This document shows, piece by piece, positions 43,342 to 52,958 of a stretch of 64,000 bases of DNA. Where the stretch lies: positions 989,197 to 1,053,196 of the forward strand of contig NZ_CP094461.1 in the NCBI RefSeq assembly GCF_022809715.1. Direction: 5' to 3'. How positions within the stretch are numbered: position 1 is the stretch's first letter; each line of letters begins with the position of its first letter. A program made the position numbers and the translations under genes. Origin of the DNA: Burkholderia pyrrocinia (lineage in GTDB: Bacteria > Pseudomonadota > Gammaproteobacteria > Burkholderiales > Burkholderiaceae). Below the pieces are notes generated by a model. The model ran no database searches. It was not told the DNA's origin and was given only the letters and a program-made list of their open reading frames with translations.

Positions 43342-44498
43342 TTCGCGACCAGCGCGCCGGTCATGCCGGCATTGATGGCGGGCAACAGCAGCGACAGCAC
43401 GCGGCTGAGTCGGACGAGGCCGTTGCCGTCGACATAAACGACGTCCTTCGGCGCCAGCCTGAAGTCGTTCGCGAGCACCATGGCGACCGGCGACTTCGCA
43501 TCGAGATGAAACACGTCGGGGGTACTCGAGCCGCGCCCGCGAATCACGTAGACCTGCGCCGTGTCGGCGGTGCCGCTGTTGAAGCTGCCGGCTTGCTGCA
43601 ACGCATCGCCGAGCGTCAGCGAGCCGTCGCGCAGCGGCAGCGCGAGCGTCGGCTTCGCGACCTCGCCCATCACGAACGCGCCGTTGTCCTCGCGCGACTG
43701 CACGCGCAGCACGTCCCGGTTGCGCAACAGGATGCTGGCCGGGTCGATGCGTCGTGCGACGAGCCGGGACAGGTTCAGCACGTAATGCTCGTCGCCGCGC
43801 ATCAGCTCGATGCGGCTCCGATCGGCCGTCGGCTGAAGCCCGCCCGCGCGATCGATGGCCTCGATCAGCGTCATCGGCACGTCGTTGATCGGCTGGACGC
43901 CCGGATTGCGCACCTCGCCTTCGACGTAGACCTGCTGGCTGCGGTACGACGTGACGCGCACGGTGACTTGCGGGTCGCGGAAGGTTTTCGTCAACGCGAC
44001 GCGGAACGCATCGCGAACCTCGGTCGTCGTCCTGCCCGAGACCGCGAGCGTGCCGACATAAGGAAACTGCACGCTGCCGGTTTCATCGACGACGAAGCCG
44101 CCGACGGGGTCGCTCTGCCGTTGTGTCGACGACGACTGATTCGTCGGCGCCGCCGCGGAAAGTTCGGGGTGATCCCACACCGTGATCTGCAACACGTCGC
44201 CGGCGCCGATCCGATAGCCGCCCTTCGCGCGCTCGCGCAACAGCGCGTCGACGTGCCCGGTCGAGTCGCTGTCGTCGCGCATCGATTGCAGCAGGTTGAC
44301 GTCGATTTCCCGGATCGGCACATCGAGCGACTGCGCCGGTTCGCCGTTTCGCGCGCTGGCCACCGGCAATTCCTGCGAGCCGGTCATCCGCATGCCGGGC
44401 GCAACGGCGCATGCCGTCAGGAACACGGACAGCACGAGCGGGGCCAGCGCGCGGCCCCGTCTGCTGCCTGTCGATACACCGTCGAATGATTTGCCCAT
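43338..44498 (-). CDS. Outer-membrane polysaccharide export lipoprotein (Wza-like)
   Basis: A 386-residue protein. The N-terminal segment [19 protein letters not shown] is a lipoprotein signal with lipobox LTAC. The Poly_export domain ([20 protein letters not shown]) and then SLBB repeats ([42 protein letters not shown]) follow. The C-terminus [20 protein letters not shown] is the amphipathic helix that spans the outer membrane. ATG 44498 was chosen from the lipoprotein signal. It pairs with the adjacent Wzc-like kinase to form the export complex. Confidence 0.9.
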   Translation of the reverse strand: MGKSFDGVSTGSRRGRALAPLVLSVFLTACAVAPGMRMTGSQELPVASARNGEPAQSLDVPIREIDVNLLQSMRDDSDSTGHVDALLRERAKGGYRIGAGDVLQITVWDHPELSAAAPTNQSSSTQRQSDPVGGFVVDETGSVQFPYVGTLAVSGRTTTEVRDAFRVALTKTFRDPQVTVRVTSYRSQQVYVEGEVRNPGVQPINDVPMTLIEAIDRAGGLQPTADRSRIELMRGDEHYVLNLSRLVARRIDPASILLRNRDVLRVQSREDNGAFVMGEVAKPTLALPLRDGSLTLGDALQQAGSFNSGTADTAQVYVIRGRGSSTPDVFHLDAKSPVAMVLANDFRLAPKDVVYVDGNGLVRLSRVLSLLLPAINAGMTGALVAK

Positions 44499-44617
44499 TG
44501 CTGCCTCGTATGTCGCGCTGTCGTCAATTCCGTCCGTGGCACCGTGCTCGCGGATGTGTTCATTTCGTCGCGTGAGGGTTTGGCCTGCTTCGCCCTCATG
44601 CCGCACCGCCCGGTCGA

Positions 44618-45010
44618 TCACCATGACGAACGGGACCAGGGCGACGCCATGCCCGGCCAGTCGTCTGTCGCGTTGTCGTTCCCGCCGCGCGGCCGAATCG
44701 GGACGCGTGCCGCGCCGCGCGTGCGATGCGCCGCCGGCATGCCCAGCGCGTCGATCGACAACGCCCGCATCTGCCGCTCGATCGGCAGCGGCGCGTAGTT
44801 GCCGACCGCCGGCGCCGCGACGCCCGACGCGACCGCCGGCTTTGCGATCGATCCGCGCCACGGATTCGAGGTCTGGGACGCGCTATCCGCGAGGCCCGCG
44901 ATCCACCGCGGCGCGTTCGTCGAAGGGCGCGCTACCGGCGCATTGCCGTGCGCAGCCGATGCACACGACAGGCCGATGAGCATCGCGAGTCGACCGACAT
45001 GGCGTCGCAT
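44618..45010 (-). CDS. Hypothetical exported protein in the exopolysaccharide locus
   Basis: A 130-residue protein beginning [22 protein letters not shown], a clear Sec signal peptide. The mature part is Pro/Ala/Arg-rich, low in structure ([19 protein letters not shown] at the end), and I do not recognise a domain. Its start overlaps the phosphatase stop by four bases (ATGA), so it is cotranscribed. It may be a small periplasmic accessory of the export machinery. The 119-base gap to the export gene holds no further feature I can support. Confidence 0.6.
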   Translation of the reverse strand: MRRHVGRLAMLIGLSCASAAHGNAPVARPSTNAPRWIAGLADSASQTSNPWRGSIAKPAVASGVAAPAVGNYAPLPIERQMRALSIDALGMPAAHRTRGAARVPIRPRGGNDNATDDWPGMASPWSRSSW

Positions 45011-45462
45011 CAGCCGTGCCCCCGTGCGGCAGCTGCGGGAATCCGCGCGATCCAGTGCGCCACCGCGCGCTCGATGTGGCGCGCCACGGCATCGAACACT
45101 TGCGCCGACTTGCCGACCGGATCCGCGATATCGCATTTCGCGGCATGGTCGAGCTGGAAGACGCGACCGCGCGCGAACGGGTAACGGCGCTCGATCTCGC
45201 GACACTGCACGAGCGTCATCGCGAGGATCAGCTGCGATGCGCGCACGTGGCCGAGATGCACCGGTTGCGCGATATGCGACGTGATGTCGAAGCCGCGTTC
45301 GCGCATCACGTCGATCGCGGCCTGTGCGGCCGGCCGGCCCGCCAGCGCGATCAGTCCTGCACAACGCACCTGCACGGACGGCAGCGCGCGTGCCAGCATC
45401 GCGCTCGCCATCGGGCTGCGGCATGCGTTGCCGTCGCAGACGACCAGAATGCGTTCGATCAT
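45010..45462 (-). CDS. Low-molecular-weight protein-tyrosine phosphatase (Wzb/BceD-like)
   Basis: A 150-residue phosphatase with the P-loop VVCDGNACRSPMASAM (C-x5-R-S; the usual T or V is replaced by D) and the general-acid loop DIADPVGKS near residue 118. It would dephosphorylate the tyrosine tail of the Wzc-like kinase encoded 1.7 kb downstream, cycling the export complex. It lies eight bases after the sugar-phosphate transferase gene and overlaps the next by four bases. Confidence 0.9.
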   Translation of the reverse strand: MIERILVVCDGNACRSPMASAMLARALPSVQVRCAGLIALAGRPAAQAAIDVMRERGFDITSHIAQPVHLGHVRASQLILAMTLVQCREIERRYPFARGRVFQLDHAAKCDIADPVGKSAQVFDAVARHIERAVAHWIARIPAAAARGHG

Positions 45463-45470
45463 GGCCGGGC

Positions 45471-46841
45471 TCAGTACGCGTTCGGATGGACGAAGCCCTT
45501 CAGCACCGTGGCGGCGACAATCTTCATGTCGAGCCCGAAGGACCAGTTGCGCAGGTAATAGAGGTCGTGCTGGACACGGCTGACCATCTTGTCGAGGTGA
45601 TCCGTCTCGCCGCGATAACCGTTGACCTGCGCCCATCCGGTGATGCCCGGCTTGATCCGGTAGCGATGGATGTATCCCTCGACGAGCGGCCGGTACAGAT
45701 CGTCGTGCTCGATCGCGTGCGGTCTCGGCCCGACGACCGACATGTCGCCGCGCAGCACGTTGAAGAACTGCGGCAGCTCGTCGAGGCTGGTGCGACGCAG
45801 GAACGCGCCGACGCGCGTGATGCGCGCATCGCCCCGGGTCGCCTGGCGTACGATGCCGGCCGGTTCGGCGTGCACGCGCATCGTGCGGAACTTGTAAATC
45901 CTGAACACCCGGCCATCGGCGCCTTTCCGGTACTGCGTAAACAGCACCGGGCCCGGGGACGACAGCTTGACCGCCAGCGCGATCAGGCCGAGCAGCGGCG
46001 CCAGCGCGACGAGCGCTGCCGCCGCGAATACCCGGTCGAACAGCGCCTTCTGCATCAACGCGTGATGCGACATCGGCGATGCGACGAGGTTGATCGCCGG
46101 CATGCCGACGAGATCCATCATCGTTCCACCGAGCAACGCGATGCTGCACATGTCCGGCATGAAGCGGATATTGATCAGATCGTCGCCGAACGTCTTCAGC
46201 ACGCGCCGGATCGTCCGTTCCTCGGAGATCGGCAACGCGAGCCAGATTTCCGTCGCGGCTTCGGCACGCACTGCCGCGGCGAATTCGGTGAAATCCGCGA
46301 TCGCCGGGATGATGCCGCTGGACGATCCCGCGGGATCGTGGAGCACGACGGCGCGAAACCCGCTTGCCGGCGACAGCGCAAGCGTTTCGATCACACGCAC
46401 GGCATGCGCGCCGTTACCGACGATCGCCACCTTGCGAAGATTCAGGCCCGCGTGCCTGACGCGCGCGAGCATCGTATAGGCAGCCAGGCGAATGACGATG
46501 AATCCGCATCCCGCGATCGCCGTCCAGTAGACGAACCACAGCCGCGACACCTGATCGGCGCGATGCATCGCGAACAGCAGCACGAGGTTGCATGCCTGCA
46601 CGGCGACCCATGCGGCACTGATGCGGCTGATCATCGCGATCCACGACCGCCCGCGCCACGACTGGTACACCTGACATGCCGGAAAGACGGCGAGCGTCAG
46701 CATCGCGACAAACGGGACGACCATCGCGTCAGGCCGGCCGAGCGTATCGCCATCGAACCGCACGTGCGACGCGGCCGCCGCTCCGAGCACCACCACGAGC
46801 GCATCGAGCAGGCGCGCGATAATCGACTGAAATCCGAACAT
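45471..46841 (-). CDS. Undecaprenyl-phosphate glucose phosphotransferase (WcaJ/BceB-like)
   Basis: A 456-residue polyisoprenyl-phosphate hexose-1-phosphate transferase. The N-terminal half has about four membrane helices and a CoA-binding-like Rossmann segment (RKVAIVGNGAHAVRVIETLA). The C-terminal catalytic domain has the motifs FRIYKFRTMRV, TRVGAFLRRTSLDELPQF and RGDMSVVGPRPHAIEHD, and PGITGWAQVNGYRG. It links the first sugar phosphate to the lipid carrier, so it starts repeat-unit synthesis. It is the first gene of the exopolysaccharide locus, with GGAGA seven bases before ATG 46841. Confidence 0.9.
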   Translation of the reverse strand: MFGFQSIIARLLDALVVVLGAAAASHVRFDGDTLGRPDAMVVPFVAMLTLAVFPACQVYQSWRGRSWIAMISRISAAWVAVQACNLVLLFAMHRADQVSRLWFVYWTAIAGCGFIVIRLAAYTMLARVRHAGLNLRKVAIVGNGAHAVRVIETLALSPASGFRAVVLHDPAGSSSGIIPAIADFTEFAAAVRAEAATEIWLALPISEERTIRRVLKTFGDDLINIRFMPDMCSIALLGGTMMDLVGMPAINLVASPMSHHALMQKALFDRVFAAAALVALAPLLGLIALAVKLSSPGPVLFTQYRKGADGRVFRIYKFRTMRVHAEPAGIVRQATRGDARITRVGAFLRRTSLDELPQFFNVLRGDMSVVGPRPHAIEHDDLYRPLVEGYIHRYRIKPGITGWAQVNGYRGETDHLDKMVSRVQHDLYYLRNWSFGLDMKIVAATVLKGFVHPNAY

Positions 46842-47355
46842 GGATATTCTCCAGGCGGCGCATGGTGGCGCCTTATTTGCGGTCAAACGCGTCCGTGCCG
46901 CTCACCACGCCGACGGACATTTCCCGAGCGACGCCGGACATGCTCCGCCCTCGGTATCCCGATGCATCGACAACACTCATCCCGGGCGTCATTGGCCCGT
47001 CGATGAATTAATCAAGAAATTCGCATTCCTATATGAAATTGAATGCGCCTTTATCGAACCGACGGTTCAATTCACGCCGGGAATCCAGACCGCGGACGAA
47101 CTACCGGTTACTTGGGCTCACGCCCCCGCGCCGATGCATGGCCGCCGCAAGGACGCGTCAACACGATTCGGCATGGCAATGGAAATGCCGCGCCCGAACC
47201 ATCCTGAATGGATCGGCGAATGGACGCGATTTATCGATTGAATGTCCGGAATCGACCGCTTCGCCCCCGCGTCGCGTCCGGATATAGGAGTGTTGATCTG
47301 ATTCATGATTGGTCTAGCGTTATGGTATTAACTACTTCTGCACATGGCATTTGAC

Positions 47356-47370
47356 GCACGATCCGTGCCA
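47356..47370 (-). promoter_or_regulatory. Sigma-54-like (-24/-12) promoter upstream of the exopolysaccharide locus
   Basis: The minus strand reads TGGCACGGATCGTGC: TGGCACG is exact and the -12 part is GTGC in place of TTGC. Spacing of GG and GC is correct. The predicted start is near 47344, about 500 bases before the first gene. The site also contains the palindrome GCACG-ATC-CGTGC, so a repressor site is an alternative. Confidence 0.55.
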
Positions 47371-47468
47371 CCGAGACGTTCTCTCGTGCTGCAGCGCGGA
47401 AAATCCTCGATAAACCAATGACCTATGTCCCAAATTTGAAAGGTATGAATAAATCAAAATAATCCTGT

Positions 47469-47526
47469 GTAACGTTTGCGCGACTGCGGCGTTCGCAGAC
47501 GTTACGTAACGACACGCCGTAACGCG
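47469..47526. repeat. Cluster of GTAACG boxes, including a perfect 12-bp palindrome
   Basis: GTAACGT at 47469-47475 and ACGTTAC at 47499-47505 form an inverted pair. CGTTACGTAACG at 47500-47511 is itself a perfect palindrome, and a further CGTAACG follows at about 47519. They lie about 125-180 bases upstream of the predicted sigma-54 start, where an enhancer-binding regulator would bind. Confidence 0.6.
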
Positions 47527-48061
47527 GCCGACATGAACGGCATTCGGGAGGCTCAGGTCGCTGTCATGTGCATTGCCATCGACAGGCGCACGTCTCTTCC
47601 GCGCGCGCTTGGCCGTGCGAGTCCGGGGCTGGGGCCGGGCCCGGTCAGGGCCGCAACGACCACGGACCGATTTCGTTGCCGACATGCGGGAGAGGGATGC
47701 GGATGCTCGCGAATAAGGGCTGAATCGAGGCGAGTCATTTCTCGAAGCAGGATCGGGCTTCGAGCTTCAGTTACCGGAAATAGAGGTAGACATTCGAGTT
47801 CTGACACGGCATGAGCGTTGTTCCCGATTTCCGCCGGGAAATGGCCGATGCGGCAAGAGAGACGTATGGCGCGCTTCTTTCATCGCCTCCGGGCGATTTT
47901 TTTTAATGCGTGTGCCTTTTATATCGACAGGGGCATAATTTCCGGCTCACCTGCGGCCAACTCTGCGGACACCCCATCCCGGGCTTGCAGCTTCGAATGC
48001 CGCACGTTCATTCCGCTCTCCGAACGGGTACGCTCGTACCGATTCGACACGACGTCGACAT

Positions 48062-49456
48062 TCAGACGATCGCCCCCGCCGCTTCGGCATCGCCTGCGAG
48101 CCAGTCGTTCATCACGCGCGCATCCGCCTGCCGGTCCAGCGACAGACACACGTCGCCCAGTGCATCGACTTGCGCGCGGTCGAGCGCCATGCCCGCCAGC
48201 GCCCGATATTTCGCCAACAGCGCCGCGTCCGACAGCGGATTGCGCGGGTCGCCGAGCGCGATCGGCACGTGGCGCGATTCCCGCCGTCCGTCGGTGCGAT
48301 GCAGGATCACCGTCGGCTCGTCGAGATCGCCGAGCGCCGGATCGACGTCGACCCCGATGCGCGCGAGCAGCGCGGTCACGCGCGGATCGGTGCGCCGGTC
48401 CGCGCGATACACGCCGATCCCCGTGTCGCCGAATGCCAGCGCTGCCGCCACCGCGTACGGCAGGCTCATCTGCGCGGACGACAGCGTCGACAGGTCGCGA
48501 CCGCCGCACATGCGGGCCACGAACGCGCTCGTGCGCACGACCACCCGCTCGATCTCACCGGCCTCGACGAGGCGGCAGTCCGCGAGCTGCAGCGCCGCGT
48601 CGACGGCCGCATGCGCGCTGCGGCACGATGCGTGCGGCTTGATCGAGCAGCGCATCAGCTTCCAGTGCGCGCCGAGGCCGTCGGTCAATGCGTCGGGCAC
48701 ATGCGACTGTGCGGCGAACGTGTTGAAAAAACCGCCCCACACGTCGTCGAACACGTGCGCGGGGCCGCTCACGCCTTCGCGCGCGAGCAGCGCCGCGAGC
48801 ACGCCGCCCTCCGCCGCACGCCCGGCGTGCAGCCGCTTCGTCTGCGCTCCGTCGTGGATGAAGCCCCACAGGCCGCCCGCGAAACTCGCCGCATGGCCGA
48901 GCGCGTCGCGCGTGCGCGCGGCGTCGAGCCCGAGCACGCGCGCGCTCGCGGCCGCCGCCCCGAACACGCCGCAACTGAGCGTCGAGTGCCAGCCCGCCCC
49001 GTTGTGAACCGAGTAGCCGCCTGCTGCCTCGAGCACGCGCCGGCCGACGTCGTAGCCGAGCACGATCGCCGCCACGCATTCGCGACCCGTCACCGGGCGC
49101 CCCACGCACGACAGCGCGGCGAGCACGGCCGGAAGCACGACCGCGCCCGAATGATCGCAGCCGCCGGAATCGTCGAGTTCGAGCGCGTGCGCGGCAATCC
49201 CGTTGACGAACGCCGCATCGCGCGCGCCCGCGGTCCGCCGCGTGCCCCACAGCGACGCACCGCCCTGCGCGACGGCGCCGGTCAGCGCACGGGCGCTGCG
49301 CGTCTCGACGGCGGACGTGCCCGCCAGCGCGGCACCGAACGTGTCGAGCACATGACGCTTGGCCTTCGCGACGACGTCGTCCGGCAACGCGTCGGCGGGC
49401 GTCTGCGCGACGAACGCCGCGAGCCGCGTGGCGCGCGTATCGGCTGTCATCGTCAT
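48062..49456 (-). CDS. MmgE/PrpD family protein
   Basis: A 464-residue protein. AKRHVLDTFGAALAGTSAVE near the N-terminus, NGIAAHALELDDSGGCDHSG (about residues 85-104) and MRCSIKPHASCRSAHAAVDA near 270 are the family's most conserved blocks. Members include 2-methylcitrate dehydratase, cis-aconitate decarboxylase and iminodisuccinate epimerase. The absence of other propionate-pathway genes argues against PrpD proper. It is the last gene of an operon with two deacetylases, a transporter and a lyase, and its start overlaps the deacetylase stop by four bases. It probably epimerises or dehydrates an imported carboxylic acid. Confidence 0.85.
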   Translation of the reverse strand: MTMTADTRATRLAAFVAQTPADALPDDVVAKAKRHVLDTFGAALAGTSAVETRSARALTGAVAQGGASLWGTRRTAGARDAAFVNGIAAHALELDDSGGCDHSGAVVLPAVLAALSCVGRPVTGRECVAAIVLGYDVGRRVLEAAGGYSVHNGAGWHSTLSCGVFGAAAASARVLGLDAARTRDALGHAASFAGGLWGFIHDGAQTKRLHAGRAAEGGVLAALLAREGVSGPAHVFDDVWGGFFNTFAAQSHVPDALTDGLGAHWKLMRCSIKPHASCRSAHAAVDAALQLADCRLVEAGEIERVVVRTSAFVARMCGGRDLSTLSSAQMSLPYAVAAALAFGDTGIGVYRADRRTDPRVTALLARIGVDVDPALGDLDEPTVILHRTDGRRESRHVPIALGDPRNPLSDAALLAKYRALAGMALDRAQVDALGDVCLSLDRQADARVMNDWLAGDAEAAGAIV

Positions 49457-50361
49457 CGCGCCGACTCCTCCGCCACGCAGCGCGCGAAAACGTCGACCGG
49501 ATGTCCCGGGGCATTGACGGGCGCTTGGGCACGCCACCAGCGCGCGACGTCGCGCCCCGTCGCGAACCAGACGTCGCCCGCGTCGCGCAGATGCGCGAGC
49601 AATGCGCGCAGCAGGTCGATCCGCCCGGCCGTGCCGATGATCTCGGGATGCAGGCGCAGCACGCAGCACAGCCCGAAGCGCCGAAACCCGTCGACGTCGC
49701 GCCGCCAGTTGTCGAGCACGTCGCGGTACGCCGCGATGCGCGGCTGACCGGCCGGCACGGGCGGCGACAGGTTGAACTCGAAGTACGGCTCGTCCTCGAG
49801 TTCGTAGTGCAGTGGCAGCTCGACGAGCCGCGCGCCGTCCGCGCCGCCGTCGCCGCGCGGATGCACATACGGCAGATCGTCGCCGCGCCACGACGACGAC
49901 CACGTGAAGCCTTCCGCGACGAGGAAATCCGCAAAACCATCGGCCCAGTTGCCGGTGAACGAGCGAAAGCCCTGCACGTCGCAGCCGATCGTGTCGGCGA
50001 GTGCCGCCCGCCCGGCGCGGCACGCGTCGATCTGCGCGGCAAGCGGCAGCGCATCGAAATCCTCGCAGCGATAGCCGCTGACGCCGAGCTCGTGGCCGGC
50101 CGCGGCGATCGCGCGCACCGCTTCCGCATGCGTTTCGGCGACGATGCCCGGGACGAACCAGCTCGCGGGCACGTGAAACGCATCGAACGCATCGAGCAGC
50201 CGGTCGACGCCGCGCGTCGCGCCGTAACGCCAGACCGACAGCGATTTCTCGCGGCCGACGATGCGCGGCTCGCGCGTCTGGATACCGTGAATGTCGTTGA
50301 AGTCGACCGTGATCGCGACCGCGCATCGCGCGCCGCCCGGCCATGAATGGTTCGTCGTCAC
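49453..50361 (-). CDS. Polysaccharide deacetylase (NodB-fold) family protein
   Basis: A 302-residue protein starting with GTG, which overlaps the previous stop by four bases (GTGA). The NodB fold is visible as VAITVDFNDIHGIQTREPRI (catalytic Asp region), SWFVPGIVAE, AAGHELGVSGYRCEDFD (metal-binding His region) and GFRSFTGNWADGF. ASWFVPG and GHELGVSGY are closer to the allantoinase-like/PuuE and cyclic-imide hydrolase branch than to chitin deacetylases. It probably hydrolyses an amide or N-acyl bond in a small molecule. The next gene upstream is a paralogue. Confidence 0.82.
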   Translation of the reverse strand: MTTNHSWPGGARCAVAITVDFNDIHGIQTREPRIVGREKSLSVWRYGATRGVDRLLDAFDAFHVPASWFVPGIVAETHAEAVRAIAAAGHELGVSGYRCEDFDALPLAAQIDACRAGRAALADTIGCDVQGFRSFTGNWADGFADFLVAEGFTWSSSWRGDDLPYVHPRGDGGADGARLVELPLHYELEDEPYFEFNLSPPVPAGQPRIAAYRDVLDNWRRDVDGFRRFGLCCVLRLHPEIIGTAGRIDLLRALLAHLRDAGDVWFATGRDVARWWRAQAPVNAPGHPVDVFARCVAEESAR

Positions 50362-51233
50362 AGGCCGCTCCGTTGCGTGGGTTGCGCGTCTCGCGCGTGC
50401 TGCGCAAGCCACCAGTCGGCCACTTCGCGGCAGCGCGCGAACCATACGCCGTCTTGTGCGCGCATGTGACCGAGCCACGCCTCGAGCAATGCGATGCGGC
50501 CGGGCTTGCCGCACACCTTCGGATGCAGCAGCGTCGTCAGGCACAGTCCTTCGCGGTATACGCCGTCGAATTCGCGCGTCCAGTTGTCGAGCGTCGCGCC
50601 GTAGCCGGCGATCCGGTCGAGCCCGGCCGGATAATCGGGGTTGCGGTGATACGCAAGCGACGCGTAGTCGTCGGTCTCCCAGCGGCCGGGTATCTCGACG
50701 AGCGGCGCCTCGCCGTCGTCACCGTGCAGCAGGTACGGCCGGTCGTCGCCGCGCATCGAGCTCGAATAACGCACGCCGGCTTCACGCAGCACGGCGACCG
50801 TCGCCGCGCTCCAGTCGCCGGACGGCGTGCGGAACCCGACCGGCCGCACGCCGAGCGTACGCGCGAACACGTCGGCCGACTGCGCCATGATCTCGCGCTG
50901 CCGCTCGGGCTCGAGCGTCCAGAACGCTTCGTGCCGATAGCCGTGGTAGCCGATCTCGTGGCCGCGCTCGACGATCGCCGCGCATTGCGCGGGCCAGGTC
51001 CGCGCGACCCACGCGGGCACGAAGAACGTCGCGGGCAGGTCGAACGCCGCGAGCATGTCGAGCAAGCGGCCGAGCGCGCGCCACGGCCCGTAGCTGCCGA
51101 GCGTGAAATACGCGGGGTTGCGCCAGATCGACCCGTTCAGCATCGCGTCGCCGGTCGGGCCGTCGAGATCGAACGCGAGCGCGACGCACGCGCGCTTCGC
51201 GTCCGGCCAGCGGGGAGCAAGGGCCGTCATCAC
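50358..51233 (-). CDS. Polysaccharide deacetylase (NodB-fold) family protein, paralogue
   Basis: A 291-residue paralogue of the adjacent deacetylase. VALAFDLDGPTGDAML holds the catalytic and metal-binding Asp residues, TFFVPAWVA and VERGHEIGYHGYRHEAFW the His-x3-His-like metal site, and GFRTPSGDW the third motif. HPKVCGKPGRIALLEAWLGH near the C-terminus matches HPEIIGTAGRIDLLRALLAH in its neighbour, confirming common origin. Such pairs may act as two subunits or on two related substrates. Start ATG 51233 or 51230. Confidence 0.82.
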   Translation of the reverse strand: MMTALAPRWPDAKRACVALAFDLDGPTGDAMLNGSIWRNPAYFTLGSYGPWRALGRLLDMLAAFDLPATFFVPAWVARTWPAQCAAIVERGHEIGYHGYRHEAFWTLEPERQREIMAQSADVFARTLGVRPVGFRTPSGDWSAATVAVLREAGVRYSSSMRGDDRPYLLHGDDGEAPLVEIPGRWETDDYASLAYHRNPDYPAGLDRIAGYGATLDNWTREFDGVYREGLCLTTLLHPKVCGKPGRIALLEAWLGHMRAQDGVWFARCREVADWWLAQHARDAQPTQRSGL

Positions 51234-51237
51234 ACGC

Positions 51238-52071
51238 TCAGTGGGTGCCGTTGATCATCGCCTTCGTCACCGCGTGCTCCTGCAGCCCCCACTTCGCCAG
51301 GATCTTCTGGTAGGAACCGTCAGCGATCAGCTGGTTGAGCGCCGTCGTCAGCGCGCTGCTCAGCGCGGTGTTGCTCTTCGCGACGCCGATGCCCGTGTAT
51401 TGCGACAGGAACGGCTTGCCGACCGGCGCGTATGCATTCTGCTCGAGGCCGTTCTGGTACGGCAGCGTCTCGCCGCCCTGCACGGCCGCGTCGATACGGT
51501 TCTGGCGCAACTGCATGCGCGCGTCCGACGAGCCGTCGGTGCCGACCACGACGATCGCCGGCTTGCCGGCCTTCACGCAGTTCTCCGCGCTCCACGCGGT
51601 CGTGTTGTCCGGGAACGACGTGCGCCGGCTCGAGCCGACGCGCTTGCCGCACAGCGCGCTCATCTGCGCGAACTCGCTGGCGCGCGCTTTCAGCGTGTAG
51701 AACTGCGGGCCCGTCTCGATGTAGTCGACGAACGTCACCGCATCGCGGCGCGTCGGCAGGTCGGTCATGCCGGACAGGATCATGTCGACGCGCTGCGTCG
51801 CGACCGCGCTCATCATCTGGTCGAAGCTCGTCTCGACCCAGTTCAGCTTCGCGCCCATCTTCGCGGCGAGCGCTTCGCCGAGATCGACGTCGAAGCCCGC
51901 GAGCTTGTCGGTCGCCGGGTCCTTGTATTCGAACGGCGGATAGTTCGGCACGATCGCGACGTTCAGCGTGCGCTTCGCGCCCGCGGCCTGCGCGACTGCG
52001 AAGGAGGCATGCAGCGCGAACGCGCCGAATGCGACGGCGGCCAGCGTGCGGGTCAGGACGGATGCTTTCAT
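51238..52071 (-). CDS. Polar amino-acid ABC transporter substrate-binding protein
   Basis: A 277-residue periplasmic protein with a signal peptide (VLTRTLAAVAFGAFALHASF, cleavage near AVAQA). The family-3 solute-binding fold begins LNVAIVPNYPPFEYKDPATD and AGFDVDLGEALAAKMG; VDMILSGMTDLPTRRDAVTF follows the canonical order. It would capture an amino acid or amino-acid-like anion and deliver it to the permease encoded upstream. ATG 52071 is 83 bases after the ATPase gene. Confidence 0.9.
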   Translation of the reverse strand: MKASVLTRTLAAVAFGAFALHASFAVAQAAGAKRTLNVAIVPNYPPFEYKDPATDKLAGFDVDLGEALAAKMGAKLNWVETSFDQMMSAVATQRVDMILSGMTDLPTRRDAVTFVDYIETGPQFYTLKARASEFAQMSALCGKRVGSSRRTSFPDNTTAWSAENCVKAGKPAIVVVGTDGSSDARMQLRQNRIDAAVQGGETLPYQNGLEQNAYAPVGKPFLSQYTGIGVAKSNTALSSALTTALNQLIADGSYQKILAKWGLQEHAVTKAMINGTH

Positions 52072-52154
52072 GGGGAGTATCGCCTTGTCGTGGTGGGCTT
52101 GTATCGTTGACGGTGGAATCGTTCGGGCGCTTCGGTACGGGGCGCCCGGCCCGG

Positions 52155-52958
52155 TCATGCAATCACGGCCGAGATGAAATCGCGCGTGCGCGCGTGCGTC
52201 GGCGCGGACAGCACCTGGTCGGGCGGCCCGCTCTCGACGATCCGTCCGCCGTCCATGAACACGACGCGGTCGGCCACCTCGCGCGCGAAGCCGAGCTCGT
52301 GCGTGACGACGATCATCGTCATCCCGCTCTTCGCGAGATCGCGCATCACGGCCAGCACTTCGCCGACGAGCTCGGGATCGAGCGCCGACGTCGGCTCGTC
52401 GAACAGGATCAGTTGCGGATGCATCGCGAGCGCCCGCGCGATCGCGACACGCTGCTGCTGGCCGCCCGACAGCTCGACCGGAAACGCGTCGCATTTGTGC
52501 GCGAGCCCGACGCGCGCGAGCAGCGCGCGCGCTTCCTCCTCCGCTTGCCCGCGGCGGCGCTTGAGCACCTGCACGGGGCCCTCGGTCAAGTTCTCGAGCG
52601 CGGTCTTGTGCGGGAACAGGTTGAAGCGCTGGAACACCATGCTCGTCGCCAGCCGCTGGCGCGCGACCTGGCGCTCCGACAGCTCGTGGAGCCGGTTGCC
52701 GGTGCGGCGGAAGCCGGCCAGTTCGCCGTTGACCCACAGCGCGCCCGCGCTGATCGTCTCGAGCTGGTTGATGCAGCGCAGGAACGTGCTCTTGCCCGAG
52801 CCCGACGGCCCGATGATGCACAGCACTTCGCCCTGCGCGACGTCGAGCGTGATGCCGTGCAGCGCCTGGAAATCGCCGTACGACTTGCGCACGTCGACCG
52901 CGCGAACGACCGCGTTCGTCATGACGTTCTCCCGATGGTTGAGGGTCGTGTCGTTCAT
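52155..52958 (-). CDS. Polar amino-acid ABC transporter ATP-binding protein
   Basis: A 267-residue ATPase. Walker [20 protein letters not shown]-loop [18 protein letters not shown], signature [15 protein letters not shown], Walker [15 protein letters not shown] and H-switch [18 protein letters not shown] are all intact, with the GlnQ/HisP-type motif FQRFNLFPH. The start overlaps the permease stop by four bases; a second ATG at 52922 is an alternative. It energises import by the neighbouring permease. Confidence 0.93.
   Translation of the reverse strand: MNDTTLNHRENVMTNAVVRAVDVRKSYGDFQALHGITLDVAQGEVLCIIGPSGSGKSTFLRCINQLETISAGALWVNGELAGFRRTGNRLHELSERQVARQRLATSMVFQRFNLFPHKTALENLTEGPVQVLKRRRGQAEEEARALLARVGLAHKCDAFPVELSGGQQQRVAIARALAMHPQLILFDEPTSALDPELVGEVLAVMRDLAKSGMTMIVVTHELGFAREVADRVVFMDGGRIVESGPPDQVLSAPTHARTRDFISAVIA

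Larger units (their letters stand above)
46842..48061. other. Long regulatory region upstream of the exopolysaccharide locus
   Basis: About 1.2 kb without a supported gene, less GC-rich than its surroundings. It holds the sigma-54-like promoter and GTAACG boxes annotated separately; about 500 bases would be untranslated leader. A 62-codon minus-strand frame (47118-47306) lacks a Shine-Dalgarno sequence and was not accepted. The right part (47530-48061) shows nothing I can name. Confidence 0.5.

Noticed and set aside
47118..47306. A 62-codon minus-strand gene in the exopolysaccharide leader
   Set aside because: No Shine-Dalgarno sequence and no protein-like pattern.
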